Positions 38,590 to 52,659 of a stretch of DNA of 64,000 nt are shown one piece after another (within the stretch, counting starts at the first letter, position 1; each line of letters opens with the position of its first letter). The notes under the pieces were generated by a model that worked only from the letters and a program-made list of their open reading frames with translations, had not been told where the DNA came from and ran no database searches. This stretch comes from Ursus arctos (taxonomy: Eukaryota > Chordata > Mammalia > Carnivora > Ursidae), in NCBI RefSeq assembly GCF_023065955.2, contig NW_026622874.1:30517772-30581771 (forward strand), given 5' to 3'. The position numbers were made by a program, and so were the translations under genes.

Positions 38590-38765
38590 CAGTGTTTAAT
38601 TAAGCGTGCACGAGCTATGTGTTAGGCACGCTACACGCAGTATTTCTTTTCATCCTTCCGATAAGCCTATAAAGCTTCTAGGTGCTATTATGAGCTCTAT
38701 TTTACCGATAAAGAAACTGATATTCCAAGATTTAAAAAACTTGCCTGAGATGCCTGAGAATGCTT
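38590..38765 (-). repeat. MIR, antisense
   Basis: GAGCTATGTGTTAGGCACGC, TTTCTTTTCATCCTTCCGAT, TTACCGATAAAGAAACTGAT and AAAAAACTTGCCTGAGAT show the full reversed MIR. Confidence 0.75.
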
Positions 38766-39304
38766 ATTTCCCCACACCCTCAACCACAAAGTGGACTAAA
38801 CTTCTGGGTTTTTACCTATCTGATAGTTGGGAAAAAATGGTATCTCAGAGTAGTTTAAATTTGCACTTCTCTTATTATGAGTGAGATTTGGCTGTTTTTC
38901 ATATGCTTAATGGGCGTTTAAATGTCCTTTTCTGTGATCCTTGTCCATTCTAAAAATTGGAAAGTTGGGGTTTTGTTTCTTATCAATTTTTAGAAGCTAC
39001 TTTTTGTAATAATAGAAATACAAATAAATATATTCCCATTTTTGTCCTTTGTCTTTTAATTTTGCATATGTTGTCTTTTGTCATAGAGAGCGTTTTTTTT
39101 TTTTTTAATGTTACCAAATTTATTATTTTAATGTTACAGGTTCTGGATTCCAGATTAGTTAGCAAGGGCTTCCTATGGTCTCTTTAAATATTAGGATAAT
39201 AATATAATAAAATCATGTTAAATACGGGGGATTGGACATCAGTATCTATTTCTCATTTCTCCTGAAAATCCAAAAAACAGTGAAATTACACTAGAGGAAT
39301 TTTT

Positions 39305-41508
<2,204 letters not shown>

Positions 41509-41534
<26 letters not shown>
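41509..41534. repeat. (TG)13 microsatellite
   Basis: Pure TG followed by a TATA-rich stretch. Confidence 0.96.
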
Positions 41535-41535
<1 letters not shown>

Positions 41536-41850
41536 TATATTTATATACATATATACAGCATAAGTGACAGACCAAAATTCGAAGTTGAGGCTCTCTGATC
41601 ACTAGGTTGGTGGCTTGTGATCTTACAGGAGAACAAAGCTCCTGCTACAGAGGACCCGTGTGACCTTAGGAAGCCACTCTCCCTCCTGGGCCCCCGTTTC
41701 TTCACCCATAGAATAAACAGGCTACACAAAACACGCAAACCATACGTGAAAAGATAGAAATGTTTAATCGTGTCAAAGCAAAAAATGTTGGTATGACGAA
41801 AGAGAGCATAAAAAATGATTAAAAAACAAAACTATGGACTAGGACAGCAG

Positions 41851-42067
41851 TTAACAAACTGGCCTGACCCAAATTCAGCCCGCAACTTGCTTTTGTAAAT
41901 AAAGTTTTATTGGAACACATCCACTCCCATTCATTTATGTTTTGTCTGGCTGTGGTTTGCACTACAGAGGTGGAATTGAGTAGTTTTGACAGAGATGGTA
42001 TCATGGCCTACAACGTAGAAAATATTTATGATTTGTCCCTGTACAGATAAAGTTTGCCAACCCCTGA
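41851..42067 (-). mobile_element. hAT-type MITE relic (GGTCGGCAAAC-terminus type), antisense
   Basis: It runs from AGTTAACAAACTGGCCTGAC through AATAAAGTTTTATTGGAACA to AGTTTGCCAACCCCTGAACT. The ends are imperfect inverted repeats, and the body matches a common non-autonomous hAT-Charlie element of mammals. I do not assign the exact subfamily. Confidence 0.8.
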
Positions 42068-42439
42068 ACTAGGAGAAGATTTTGACAGTGTATGTAAACA
42101 GCAACAAATTAAAACCTAAAGTAAGTTGACAAATTAATATAAAAAAGAAAGAGTACACAGGGTTAAGGCGGGAAGAAGGGCACTAAATGGTGATGTTGAA
42201 ACACAGGCAGAGTGCCTTTGAAGGTTATCGGGGGCTCCTGGGCACAGATAGGTTCCGGACCCCAGCCTGGGACCTCACACGTGAGGCTGACCCTGGACAC
42301 TCCCGACCTGCCGCAGGGAATGTGGCAGGAATCTGCGAGCCCCGCCAGCAGGCAGTGAAGTGTCTGCTGTCCATGTCAGGGACAGCGGTGCTTCGTTCCC
42401 TGCTCAGAGCTTCTGCAAGCCTCTCACTTGTCACTCTCA

Positions 42440-42560
42440 GTGCCCTTGGGAGAGAGTCTAATTGTTGCAACCATTGCGTATAAAAAGATATGTGCCAAGA
42501 ACAATACCTTTGGTGGCTTGTTATTTTCCAATTTGCCTTAATTGACTCACATGTTGGCTG
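42440..42560. promoter_or_regulatory. candidate conserved element
   Basis: TCTAATTGTTGCAACCATTG, AAGAACAATACCTTTGG (SOX-like) and TTTGCCTTAATTGACTCAC lie in repeat-free DNA just before GC-rich sequence. Weak evidence. Confidence 0.2.
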
Positions 42561-43779
42561 GCTGATTTTCAAGGGGCAGCACGAGGGGGGCGCTTCCTAA
42601 GTAGGAGGGGCACCTGGGACCATCAGCTCCCTGCTCCTGTTCTTTCAGCCAATTAAGCTTAATCCTGGGAGCCAACCACTGAGGAGTGGCTGAGTGCTTG
42701 GCGGCTGGGTGGGAGGGAAGCAAAATAAGCCTGGATTTGTGGGCTCACACGCGGGTTCAAATCTGCTCTATTTATCAGCCAGATAAATTCTGAGCACCCA
42801 TGTCCACATTACAAAATAAACGATAATAGTGGTAACCCAACCACCAAGTATCCTCATCTGATAAGGTTGACTTTTTTCTTTTATCCAGGAAAAAAAAAAA
42901 AAGCATGTATAAAATGTCCATTGGTGAAATACTTTTGAAATATCACTGCAAATTGGGGATGGGGCAAGAGGAGCAGAGGGCAGCACATGGGAACTTGTGC
43001 GCCCTGCCAGTGCTGGCAGTGAAACTTCCACCACCTCCGGGCAGGCCACCCTGGTTCCTGCTGCCCTCCTTTGATTATGCAGAGTGGCCTCCCTGGATGC
43101 CAGGGGACCAGCCTCCCCAGGCCTGAGGGTTTCCATTCCTGCCCCCAAAGACGGCTTATGGACACTTCTGCTGTGCAGGGTGGGGCTGTCTTGGCCATTC
43201 TTGTGCTCACAGGACAGAGATACTCATCTGCCAGTCTTGGTCTGAGCCGCTGTGTCCGCACCATGCGCAGGTCCGACCAGACACGGCTCCTTCGGCCTGG
43301 GTGGCAGGACTGCCCCTCGCACTGAATGGGTGACCCAGAAGGGCCACATTCGCAGTATGGGGAAGGTGAGACCTTCTGTGCAGGGTGAGGTGGGGCAGAA
43401 ACTGCATTTACGGATGCTCGGGGAGGCGGGGGGCGGTGCTGCCTACTGTGCATGTGTTAGAGCTCCTGTAATTCACATGCCCACCCCGGACAGCACGTTG
43501 TTCTGTTTATACCAGGTATAAGAATGGCACAAAAAGAGACTCACATTGGGGAGGAGAATTCTGGTCCAAAACACAGAGACGGAGCGTGCAAGCAGAGACC
43601 TGGGCCAGAGACGGAAGCTTCCCTTCCTTGGGTCTGTTACATAGGCTGGGAGGTGGGAATGGGAAGAGGAAAAGGGGTCCCATTTTCAAGTAAAGGTGGG
43701 GAGTCCCTGTTTTCTTCTCTGAGTGAGAATCAGGGAGGAGGAGGGGCCTGGAGGGGCTGCAGGCCGGATGGCAGGCAGG

Positions 43780-43960
43780 TGTTACAGCCCCCTGGCTCCA
43801 GCATCACGCAAGCCCAAGCTCGGCCCCTCACTCTCTGTGTCCTCTCCTTCGGCCTCAGCTTCCTCCTCTGTGTAATGGGATTACAAGAGTGGCTGCCCCG
43901 TAGGGTTGTTGGGACTCACTGAAATAATGTACGCAGGTGTTTAGAGCGGCGTCTGATGGA
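43780..43960 (+). repeat. MIR, sense
   Basis: GGCCTCAGCTTCCTCCTCTG, TGTAATGGGATTACAAGAGT and CGTAGGGTTGTTGGGACTCA are clear MIR core and 3' parts. Confidence 0.78.
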
Positions 43961-45439
43961 TGGGGAGAGCACAGCGCCTGGGGGCCACTGCCATGTTCAC
44001 TGTGGGCCCCCTCTGTGCATGCCACCCCTGCTTCTTCCCTTCCGTGGTTCAGGTACGTGAGTGCTCACACCATCTCTCCTCTGCCCATTCTCTTGCTGAG
44101 GCTCTTCTGCAAGGCCTGCTTCTCTTTCTGTCCTGCCTTCTGTCCATCTCGTTCTCTTCTGTTCTGTCTGTCCCCCTCAGATGTCCAGTCCCCCAGAACA
44201 GAGCAGGCATCCTCAGGTCCACTTCCCCGGCTCCCCCCAGACCCCATGGGCTTTTCTTGCCCCTCGGCCATCTCCCACAGCCTTTGGGGGTCAGAACAGA
44301 CAGGTGGGACCAGTTTGCCACACTTATGCTCCCCCTGCGTCCTCTCCCCCAGAAAGCCAGGGGCCGCTGCAGCGTTCCTGCTTCAGGACTGTGGGCCGAG
44401 TATTGGCGTGGGATGGAAGGACAGATGTGTGGTCCAGACATTCAGCTTCCAGGTCAGCTCAAACACCAACTACTGAGAAACCCAAGGCCAGATTCTGCAG
44501 CCTGACCAATCAGCCTTCCTTTGTTGTCCTGGACTCAGGACCGACTCCTGCCATCTGTGTGCCGAGGGAAGGAGAGAAGTACAGTCTGGAAGCTGTCTCT
44601 CTGGGTGCCACGCGCTCCGATGCTATCGTGGGAAAGAATTACAGAGTAGAGGAGGCGGAGCTGGTGCGGCCACTTGATATGCACCACAAACCTACCCCCG
44701 AAGGCTGCCTCCGCGGCTTCCTGGCAAGGAAGATGTCACTGTCCCAGATGCGCGGAGGTGGTTGACTCTGCCTGGCCCGGGGTCAGGGGGAGGTTGATGG
44801 GGACAAGAAGAGGGCCTTGGCCTTTGGCAGATGGCGCGGCCAGGTCCCCAAGCCCAGCAGAGATCATGGGCCAGAAGGAGGGCACAGTCCCTGCCACGGG
44901 GGGAGGGGTGAGTGTGCCCCCTGCTTGGTCAGGCTGGGATGTGGTGTGACCTCGCAGCTGGGGAGGCAGCTTCTTGCCCTTGCTTGCTGGGAGTGAGGAG
45001 CCATCTGGGACTGAGAAAACAAATCCCATGTCTGCACTTGGTCAAAGGGGTTGCCACAGAGGCAGTGAACACTCTGGAGGGCTGAATTGACCTCTCCGCC
45101 CCCAGGCTTGGAGCCTGGTCCCCATCCACGAGGCAGCACTGGGTCTGGGCAATTGACATTGGTCATACCTTCCCCTTATCTCATTCATCCCTGGGGGCGT
45201 TCGGTGCTGATCCTAGGATAAGCTCAGAGCTTGGTGCTCAGAGCAGGTGGCCTGCCCGTTTCTACTGTCCCGTCTGCCAGGAAGGGCCTCTTGGCCCACA
45301 GGTGCTCAGCTCTCTCCAGAGCCCCGGAGACCTTGGGGCAGCTTCCTGAGCAGAGGACCTTGAACCTGTCCCCTTCCCAAGGCCGCTTTGCTCTGGCATC
45401 TGCAGGGATCCCGGTCCCAGTAGCATTGCTGGAGGATCA

Positions 45440-45620
45440 GCCGACTTGGGCTCTGGTCCGCGGTTCTGTAGACTGACTGAGTGACGTTCAGCTCTGAGCC
45501 TCAGTCCTTCATCTTTGAAAGAGGGTGATAACAGTTCCAACTTCATGGGCTTGTGGTTGAGAGCGAAGAGAAGGCATGTAAACGCTTAGCATCGGACCTG
45601 ACTCAGTAGAGGGCTGTGAG
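45440..45620 (+). repeat. MIR, sense
   Basis: GAGCCTCAGTCCTTCATCTT, GAAAGAGGGTGATAACAGTT and AAGGCATGTAAACGCTTAGC with ATCGGACCTGAC match MIR. Confidence 0.72.
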
Positions 45621-46749
45621 TCACACGGGCCGCAGCTGGGCGGCGGGTGAGTCATCCACAGACGGGGTATTTCTAAGACAGACTTGGGTGAAAACCGGCC
45701 TCCTCCTCCCCTGCACAGGCCTCGTGCCTACTGGTTTCTGGAAGCTTTAGGAACAACAGGTCCTCTGAATGATAGGAATAGACCGAGCAGAGAGGAAGAA
45801 GGAAGGGGACCCCCAGTCCTTATAGCCAAGAGAATCAAGAGAAAGTCAAGACCTTGACTGGAGCCCTCACAGGCCCCAGAGAGAGAAGCTAAGGTGCTAG
45901 GGACACCGGCAAAGGTGACATTAGCCGGGAGCCTCGCCCAGCCCCCGCAGGCGTCCTGTGGCGAGTAAAACAGGGCTGTGCACACCAGGTGGGGGGGTCA
46001 GTCCTCTCCTTCTCATGTACTGCTACGTTTCCACTTAAACTTTTTCCCCTTTTCTCCACCCCGTTCTCTGGCTGCAGTGAGGACCCAGTCAGGAAAACAG
46101 AAATTGAAGCCACACTAATTTCTAAGAGCTTTAAATTGGGGAATTGGAGTCGGAAGGCTGAAAGACGGAAAAGCAGATGTTGAGGATGCCCAGAGATTAA
46201 GAACTAGAAGCAGCAGTGACGCTCCCATGGGGCCAGGGGAGGGCCCCACTTTCTGGGAAGTGTGCTCGGGATGCCACTAGTGTTCAGACCGCCAAGAGCG
46301 GCGCCGCGTGGCTGGTACCGGACATCGGAGGAGACACCCTGGGGCTTGTCCCCAGCTCTGGGACAGGGCCTGGCTTGGGGGTGCCCAGATGGTGAGGAGT
46401 GCTGTGGAGCTGTGCTCCGTCCGGCTGCTGCGTGCACAGCGGGGCTGCGGCTGGTCCCCAGGGGAGCGTGGCAAAGCTTGCTCAGGGAGCGCCGAGAGGA
46501 AAGAAGCTGCTAAAAGGCGGGCCTGAAGCTGACCGTTGCTGCCGGCACTGTAACTGCAGAAGCTAAAAGCAGGGAGGAAGGTTCTTCTGTCCTCCCCCTG
46601 CCATTCAATCCTGCCAGGGCCGGCCATGGGCAGAGCCTAACTAGAGGCCTGCTGCCCAGCGAGTCTGGGAAACGTGGGTGGCCGGCTCTCAGCTCCAGTG
46701 TCTCCAAGCAGAGCACAGAGGGTGGACTGATCGGCGGCACATAAATAAC

Positions 46750-46783
46750 CACGCGTGCGCACACACACACACACGCACACACA

Positions 46784-46816
<33 letters not shown>
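46750..46816. repeat. alternating purine-pyrimidine (CA/CG) tract
   Basis: 67 nt with unbroken purine-pyrimidine alternation. CA repeats enclose CG-rich cores (ACGCGTGCGC and ATGCGCGCGCGC). It is a simple repeat with strong Z-DNA character. Confidence 0.97.
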
Positions 46817-46827
46817 CCTGGGGTGCA

Positions 46828-46945
46828 CTGTCTCATTTTAGCTTCGTGCCGTTCCTCTAGAGATTCTAGTAAAGGCTGTTATTCCCAAGTTATAAAGACA
46901 AAACCAAAGACCGAGAAGTTCATGGATTTGCTCAAGTCAGACAGT
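46828..46945 (-). repeat. MIR, antisense, partial
   Basis: GTTATTCCCAAGTTATAAAG, CAAAGACCGAGAAGTTCATG and TTGCTCAAGTCAGACAG are reversed MIR. Confidence 0.62.
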
Positions 46946-47150
46946 CAATCACCGAACACTCATGGGATGCCCGCCGCGCGCCAGGCGGTGCTGTAGCTGG
47001 GCCCCGGCAGGGAGGCAGACAGCCTGTCTTGGCAATGACGTGGGTCTTGTAGCTGGGGGAGTGGGGAGACCATCAAAGCACACTTGGAGACAGGTAAACA
47101 CAGTAATAATCTCAGGTACGGAACACAAGTACTGAACAGTGTGAGCCCCT
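46940..47150 (-). mobile_element. L2 3' end relic, antisense
   Basis: The stretch AACACTCATGGGATGCCCGC, CGCGCCAGGCGGTGCTG, GGGGAGACCATCAAAGC has the layout of a reversed L2 terminus with strong GC drift. Low divergence cannot be claimed. Confidence 0.45.
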
Positions 47151-47531
47151 CAGGCAGTACGGGGGGTGGGGGGAGACGGGTTAGGAAAGGCCCAGGCCCC
47201 GGGGGGACAGGAACGGCAGCCGCTGAGTAGCGAGCACCCGCGTGCATGGCCAGTGGCCATTCCGAGTCACCCTCACATCTGCGAACTGGGAGCCGTGCTC
47301 CCCTGGGTGGAAAAGGTCTTCGACAAGGCACAGGTGAAGAGCGGGGAGGCTGCAGGCACCTCCGAGCAGCCGCCACCGTGGGAAGGCCAGGCAAGGGGAG
47401 GGCAGGGCCCGAGCCGTCGGTGGCGCTGGGACCAGGACTCGGCCTGTCCTGGGGGAGGAGTGGTGGCCCCGCCCGTGGCTGAGGAAGGGGCCCTGGCAGC
47501 CAGTCCAGCCTCAGGAAGGCAGAAAGCCCGG

Positions 47532-47650
47532 CTGCTCAGGACTGGGAGAGTACGACAGAGGGGCCCCCAGCTGCTCAGGACTGGGAGAGTACGACAGAGG
47601 GGCCCCCAGCCCCCCGCCCACACCAGGAGGGGCCCCCAGCCCCCCGCCCA
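47532..47650. repeat. GC-rich minisatellite with a perfect 39-bp duplication
   Basis: A 39-nt unit starting CTGCTCAGGACTGGG and ending GGGGCCCCCAG is repeated without mismatch at 47532-47570 and 47571-47609. A shorter array sharing GGGGCCCCCAGCCCCCCGCC follows to 47650. Open frames spanning it on both strands repeat accordingly. Confidence 0.96.
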
Positions 47651-47654
47651 TCCT

Positions 47655-49840
47655 TCCTCATCCCTTGGGTCCTTCTTCAAAATGCAGCAGTTTCAGGTCA
47701 GCTCAGGCCAGGGAAGTCATTGGACCGTCAGTTCCCAAGGGGAAGGCTCTTTCTGCTTTCTTTACACGTGGGTCTCCCACCTCATATACCTTGCACCTCC
47801 GTCTGTGGTCAGCAGGCACTGCGTGAAGACTCTTGAGGGGCTGATCGGAGCTGCTTCCTGGTGGAATGAGGTTCTGGCAGAGCCTGAGGCTTAGGGCCAC
47901 AGTGGGGAATTCGGGGCCGGTCTTGGGAAAGAAGGACTGATCATGGAGAACCTCTGTCTGCTCTCCTGACTGGGGGGTGGGGGAGGGCTGCCCAACTCCA
48001 GGGCTGATTCACTGGGTCTGTCTGGTGTCAGAGGAATGGGCCCCTTTCCAGCTCTGGGATCTAGGGTGCCTATGAGGCAGCCCCCTAGCTGAGTTCCTCC
48101 CCAGCGGGGAGACAGGCTGCGGCTCCGCAGGCAGAGGGCTCAGACAGGGCAGATATACATACCTGGGGCCCAGGCAGCTGAGATGTTTTTGTCTTCAGAT
48201 CCACTGCCTCAAGGCCTCTGCTCCAGATGGGGCTCGGGACCAGGAACGGGGGACAGCAATGGCTGGTGCCCAGGAGGGGAACACAGAGCAAGAGGGGGCT
48301 GGTGAAGCTGGTGAAGGGCTATGTGTGTGCAGCTGGTCCCCTGGCACAGAGCGGGGGCATCTTGCCTCCTGAGTGTGGGCATGGGCCTTTCCTCTAAACC
48401 CAAGTGTGAATTATGTGCCTATGTGGCCATCTTGATGACGCATAGAAAGTTCCCCAGGTGATTCTGTCCCTCTCCCTGGCAGACAAGCACAGCTGGGGAA
48501 GAGGGGAGGCAGGTGGCTCCAGGCTTCTTCCCATAAAGAAGGAGCCCTGAGTCACACAGCTGGGCCGTGAGTTTCGGGGTGGAGCTTGTAATGAGAAGTG
48601 GGAAGAGGCTTAAAGTTCTCTCGTCTCTAAGAGGTGCCATTTAGGGTTGGTCTCCCTGAAATTTCTTCTTTAACGATTTCTCCTGAGGTCGGGCCGCCTG
48701 TGCCCCTTCATCAGACAACCAAGGGGACCAGAGGGACCAGTGGGGCCCCCTGGGCATGAAGGCATGGACGTGCAGTCTACTGAAACAGCCTCTAGAAGGG
48801 CAAAGGGCAGCTTCATGGTTTGCAGATGGTTCCATCGGCTTCCCCGGGTGGGAGACAGCCTGGGGCCAAAGCCCTGTGGGAACTGGCAGTGTGCGTTGCC
48901 TGGAGATGCTTCTCGGGAACCTGGCACGGGCGGGGCCCCAGGTTGGGGCTTGGGATCCATTTCTCATCTCCCGTGAGCCGGTGTGCACGTCCAGAAGCAG
49001 GCTGCGCTGCGGTTCCTGTGGCCGCTCCTCTGCTTCTGGGCCACCCCTTCCGTATCTGTGCTGAGCTACGATCACGGCCTTCTCGGTTGACCCCTCCGTC
49101 TACACCCATCAGTCCTCCAGCCTTGCTGCCCTCCGTGCTTTGTGTGGCTGGAAAGGCCCTTCTGGCAGAGCTCTGGTGCGGCCTCTCCCGCGGGAGACTC
49201 CTTGGGGATAACCTCGGGTCGCCGGCGTGTGCCGCGGTCTGCCTGGTCCCAGCGCCACCCGAGAGCCGAAGCCAGAATGGTGGGTCCCGGCTTCCAGAGG
49301 AGGACAGCAAGGCTCAGAGAGGCAGGGCGCCCGGCTCAGCGCTCCGCTGGCTGTGGCCAGGGTGCGGCTCACATGCGGCTGGCGGGCACTAGGTACCGTG
49401 CTGAAAGGGGATTCTGTGATGAAGTGGCCTTCTCTGCTCCTGGTGGTGTTTGCAGAGAAGGCTGCTTGAGCCCGCAGGTGAAAGGGGGCGCCTCTGGTCA
49501 CCTTCTGGCCCATATGTTACCGTGCAGCCCAGGGCTGCTCGCAGTTATGCACCCCTCCTGCATGCAGCCCGGAGTCTCAGTTGTCAATGTGGGGTCAGGC
49601 ACCACTCTGGCCCTGGGGTACAATCCCCGTGCTTTAGCAAGGACAGGGAGACCCCTGCCATGGTCCAAGAAGGCAGGGAAGCTACTGGGTCAGAGGCCCC
49701 TCTCTGAAGTAGCATGGCATGGGCAGAGAATGGAAGAGACCCCCGCACTCTCTTATGCTCCCCATATTCCATAGTGGAGGAGACTAACGCTCCAAAAGGA
49801 AAAGCTCAGGGAGCCAGTAGCCTTCTCCCTTCTCACTAAA
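47655..49840. other. GC-rich intron DNA without recognised genes
   Basis: Frames of up to 210 codons overlap on both strands at 48.8-49.8 kb. None resembles a known family or has splice logic. Confidence 0.5.
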
Positions 49841-49847
49841 AGAGCTT

Positions 49848-49990
49848 CAAACTGAGGGCTTCAGAGGGGAGGGGGGTGGGGGAATGGGATAGGCTGGTGA
49901 TGGGTAGTAAGGAGGGCACGTATTGCATGGTGCACTGGGTGTTATACGCAACTAATGAATCATGGAACTTTACATCAAAAATAAATAAAT
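49848..49990 (+). mobile_element. L1 3' end fragment (carnivore-type), sense
   Basis: It contains GGGGGAATGGGATAGGCTGG, TGGTGCACTGGGTGTTATAC and AACTAATGAATCATGGAACT, then ACATCAAAAATAAATAAATA. This is the typical 3' end of carnivore L1. A short flank, TAAAAGAGC at 49837-49845 and 49990-49998, is a plausible target duplication. It is heavily 5'-truncated and has no ORF. Confidence 0.85.
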
Positions 49991-49998
49991 AAAAGAGC

Positions 49999-50735
49999 CC
50001 TTCACCGTCCAGGAGCCCTTCTCCAGACCCCCAGGCACTCTTGATTCCCCATGGCCCTGTCCCCGGGTTCACAGCACCCCAGCAGGGACAGGAGCGAGCA
50101 GGAGCAGCTCTCCAGAGGAGCCCACACGCCTGGTTCGGAGCTGCTGGGCTGGCAGCTCACTAGGAGGCGCAGGTCCCTAGGTGCCCATCAGCCAGCTCCG
50201 GCCCACGCTCTGAGATTCTGCCAGAGCGCCTCTCACCTCCGCCCACCCCGGTGTGAGAGACTTCCCTGCACAGACAACGCTGATCCTGAGTCTGCAGTGT
50301 AGGTGTGACCTTCTCAAGGAGTGCGGAACCCTGAGCTTTGTTGGCGGCTGGGCGGCTGCACCCAGGGAAGCATTGAGCTAACCCGAACTCCTGCGTGAAA
50401 GCTTCGGGCGTCAGTGTCCTAAAACAGGGATTTTATCAGCACATCAGAAAATGATGTATCAGGACAGTCAAACCCTAGAGTAATCAGACAGTGACATTGT
50501 TACAACCATTATTTTTCAAAACTAGACGATTTCATGAATCAAAGAGTTATTTGCTCTAGACCTTTGTGCGTGGGATGGGACAGTCTGCGGGCTGCAGCGG
50601 CGGGTGTCCCAGCAACCCTAACCGCATGCCACCGACGAGGGGCCACAGACCAGGAAAGACAACAGGGACGTTAGAGCCAACTGTCTAGGAACGTGCAGTT
50701 GTCAGGATTCATAGTTGTTTGTCCATTTTGGTAGA
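49999..50735. other. intron DNA between two L1 fragments
   Basis: No gene. Around 50465-50560 it is AT-rich and repeat-free (GTGACATTGTTACAACCATT), weakly regulatory-looking. Confidence 0.5.
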
Positions 50736-50749
50736 AGACACCTATTTCT

Positions 50750-51289
50750 TTCTTTTTTTTTTTTTTTTGAATGCATCTTTTTTTATTAGTATCAGAGGTA
50801 GAATTTAGTGATTCATCAGTTGCATACAGCACCCAGAGCTCATTACATCACGTGCCCTCCTTCATGCCCCTCACTCAGTTATCCCATCCCCCGACCCCCC
50901 TCCCCTCCAGCAACCCTGTTTGTTTCCTATGATTAAGAGTCTCTTATGGTTTACCCCCTCTCTGTTTTTATCTTATTTTATTTTTTCTTCCCTTCCCCTA
51001 TGTTCATCTGTTTTGTTTCTTAAATTCCACATATGAGTGAAATCATATGGTATTTGTCTTTCTCTGACTGATTTGTTTCACTTAGCGTAATCTCCTCTAG
51101 TTCCATCCATGTCATTGCACATGGCAAGATTTGATTCTTTTTGATGCTTGAGTAATATTCTTGTGTGTGTGTGTGTGTGTGTGCGTGCCACATCTTCTTT
51201 ATTCATTCATCTGCCGATGGACATCTGGGCTCTTTTCGTATTTTGGCTATTGTGGACATTGTTGCTATAAATATTGGGGTGCATGAGAA
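50750..51289 (-). mobile_element. L1 3' region, antisense, 5'-truncated
   Basis: A T-run leads into ATGCATCTTTTTTTATTAGT, then TTCATCAGTTGCATACAGCA, CCACATATGAGTGAAATCAT and TTAGCGTAATCTCCTCTAGT. It ends in the conserved block CATCTTCTTTATTCATTCAT through TATAAATATTGGGGTGCATG. This is reverse-complement carnivore L1 3' sequence with an internal (TG)n at about 51162-51182. Near-identical flanks containing CACCTATTTCT (from 50739 and from 51292) mark the insertion. No intact ORF remains. Confidence 0.93.
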
Positions 51290-51302
51290 AGCACCTATTT
51301 CT

Positions 51303-52655
51303 AAGACTGGGAGAACATTTATGCACATAAATGCTTTGTACCAGATTCTTCAGGAAAAAAGAGAATGCAATCAACCAGGAGACGTTGGGGATGGATGAAT
51401 CTTTCTTTAATTATTGTCCTTCTGGATGGTAAGACATAGGCAGTGCAGAGACACGAATCCAGAGGACATCAGGTGCAGACTTACCTGGGGGAATGACTTC
51501 TGTGTTCATCTCGGAGGGTTGTGAGGGTCACTAATGTGGACAAAGCACTTAGCCCAATATCCGGTCCTTCGCTGAATGGCTAGTGGGCATTAGCTGCTGT
51601 TGGGGTTGAAGGCTCAGATGAGGAAGTGAGGAGAAGCACTGGGGAGGGATTCAGATTAGGATGGTGGTAGTGAAATGTTGACCCTCCAGTGCCTGCCCTG
51701 AGCTGTCCCTCCCCTGATGGGCTCCCCCCGGCTGCACGCTCCAGGGCAGACCCTTTCCCCTATTTTCCATTTCCCTTTGCCTCGGGCCAGAAGGCAAAGG
51801 GAATATTCACTGTATGCCCAGGGTGGAGAGAAACATGGTCTCAACTCTCCAGAGACAATGTGAGTAGGATTGTGTGGGATAATCAGGCTGAAGGGGGCAT
51901 GGGGAACAAACCAGACACTCAGAGAAGTGTTTGGTGGGTTTCATGTCTGCAAATACCAGGTCACCTTCCACTTTCTTACTGAGCCCGCATAGTGTTAACA
52001 CAATTTCGCAAATCACAGTGTCCCCAGACAGAGGGAGGCATTATGGAGGACGTGTTTGAGGCTGAACGCTGGTTCGCCTGTCTTGGCCCCTTGGTATCTC
52101 TGTTGAGAGAGGAAGGAGGTCACCAGCTCTGCATCTTGGCCCCTTTTCCTCCTGGCCCGCTGGCGACGTGGCTCACGCTGAGGAGGGCTGCTTGGGAAGA
52201 GAAGCTGCTCGGGCCAGGAAGAGCGTGGGGATTGAGGGGTCTACAAGACATTGACGTAGCCGTGCTCAGCATGGGAAGTTTCAGGTTTAGGGCTCAGCTA
52301 GTGAGAAAAGCAGGATTGTTCACAAGCATGGAGGGCGGGAGGGGCTTCTCACAAACGTCATTCACTGCATCAGCAGAGCAAGGCTGGAAGCAGGAGTAGA
52401 TGAGACATCTTGGGCTTTAGAAAGCTCCAGAACCATCCTCTGTGTCCGTGGCAGCACACAGCAGGGGGGGGGGGCATTTGCACTGGGTCTGGCCGGCACC
52501 TCTGTGAGCTCTCAGCTGCACAGTGTGCGCTGAAGCAGGAGGGCGCTGGGAGGACAGCCGGCGGGAGCACAGAGAACAAAGGGCTGCGCTTTGGGAAGGG
52601 CCACATGCAGGATGGGAAGAAGCAGCGGCAGGAAAGGAAACCGAGGCCTAGATGC
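51303..52655. other. intron DNA without recognised genes
   Basis: A possible MIR lies at about 51480-51600. A G11 run lies at 52464-52474. No coding evidence. Confidence 0.5.
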
Positions 52656-52659
52656 CAAG

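Larger units (their letters stand above)
34265..39295. other. GC-rich intron DNA with scattered MIR
   Basis: Frames such as 35236-35907 (-) overlap open frames on the other strand and MIR-like stretches (35340-35400, 35560-35650), so they are not supported. The candidate cryptic exon at 37267 is described separately. 38770-39295 is AT-rich and old L1-like in tone, but I do not assign it. Confidence 0.5.
42570..46745. other. GC-rich intron DNA
   Basis: No gene apart from MIR relics. Overlapping frames at 43.9-44.8 kb (several frames at once) are compositional. A (CA)-poor but CT-rich patch is visible around 44.1 kb. Confidence 0.5.

Noticed and set aside
47166..47894. 242-codon open frame on the plus strand
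   Set aside because: It crosses the 39-bp tandem repeat (length divisible by three) in very GC-rich DNA. No domain or splice logic; the opposite strand is open as well.
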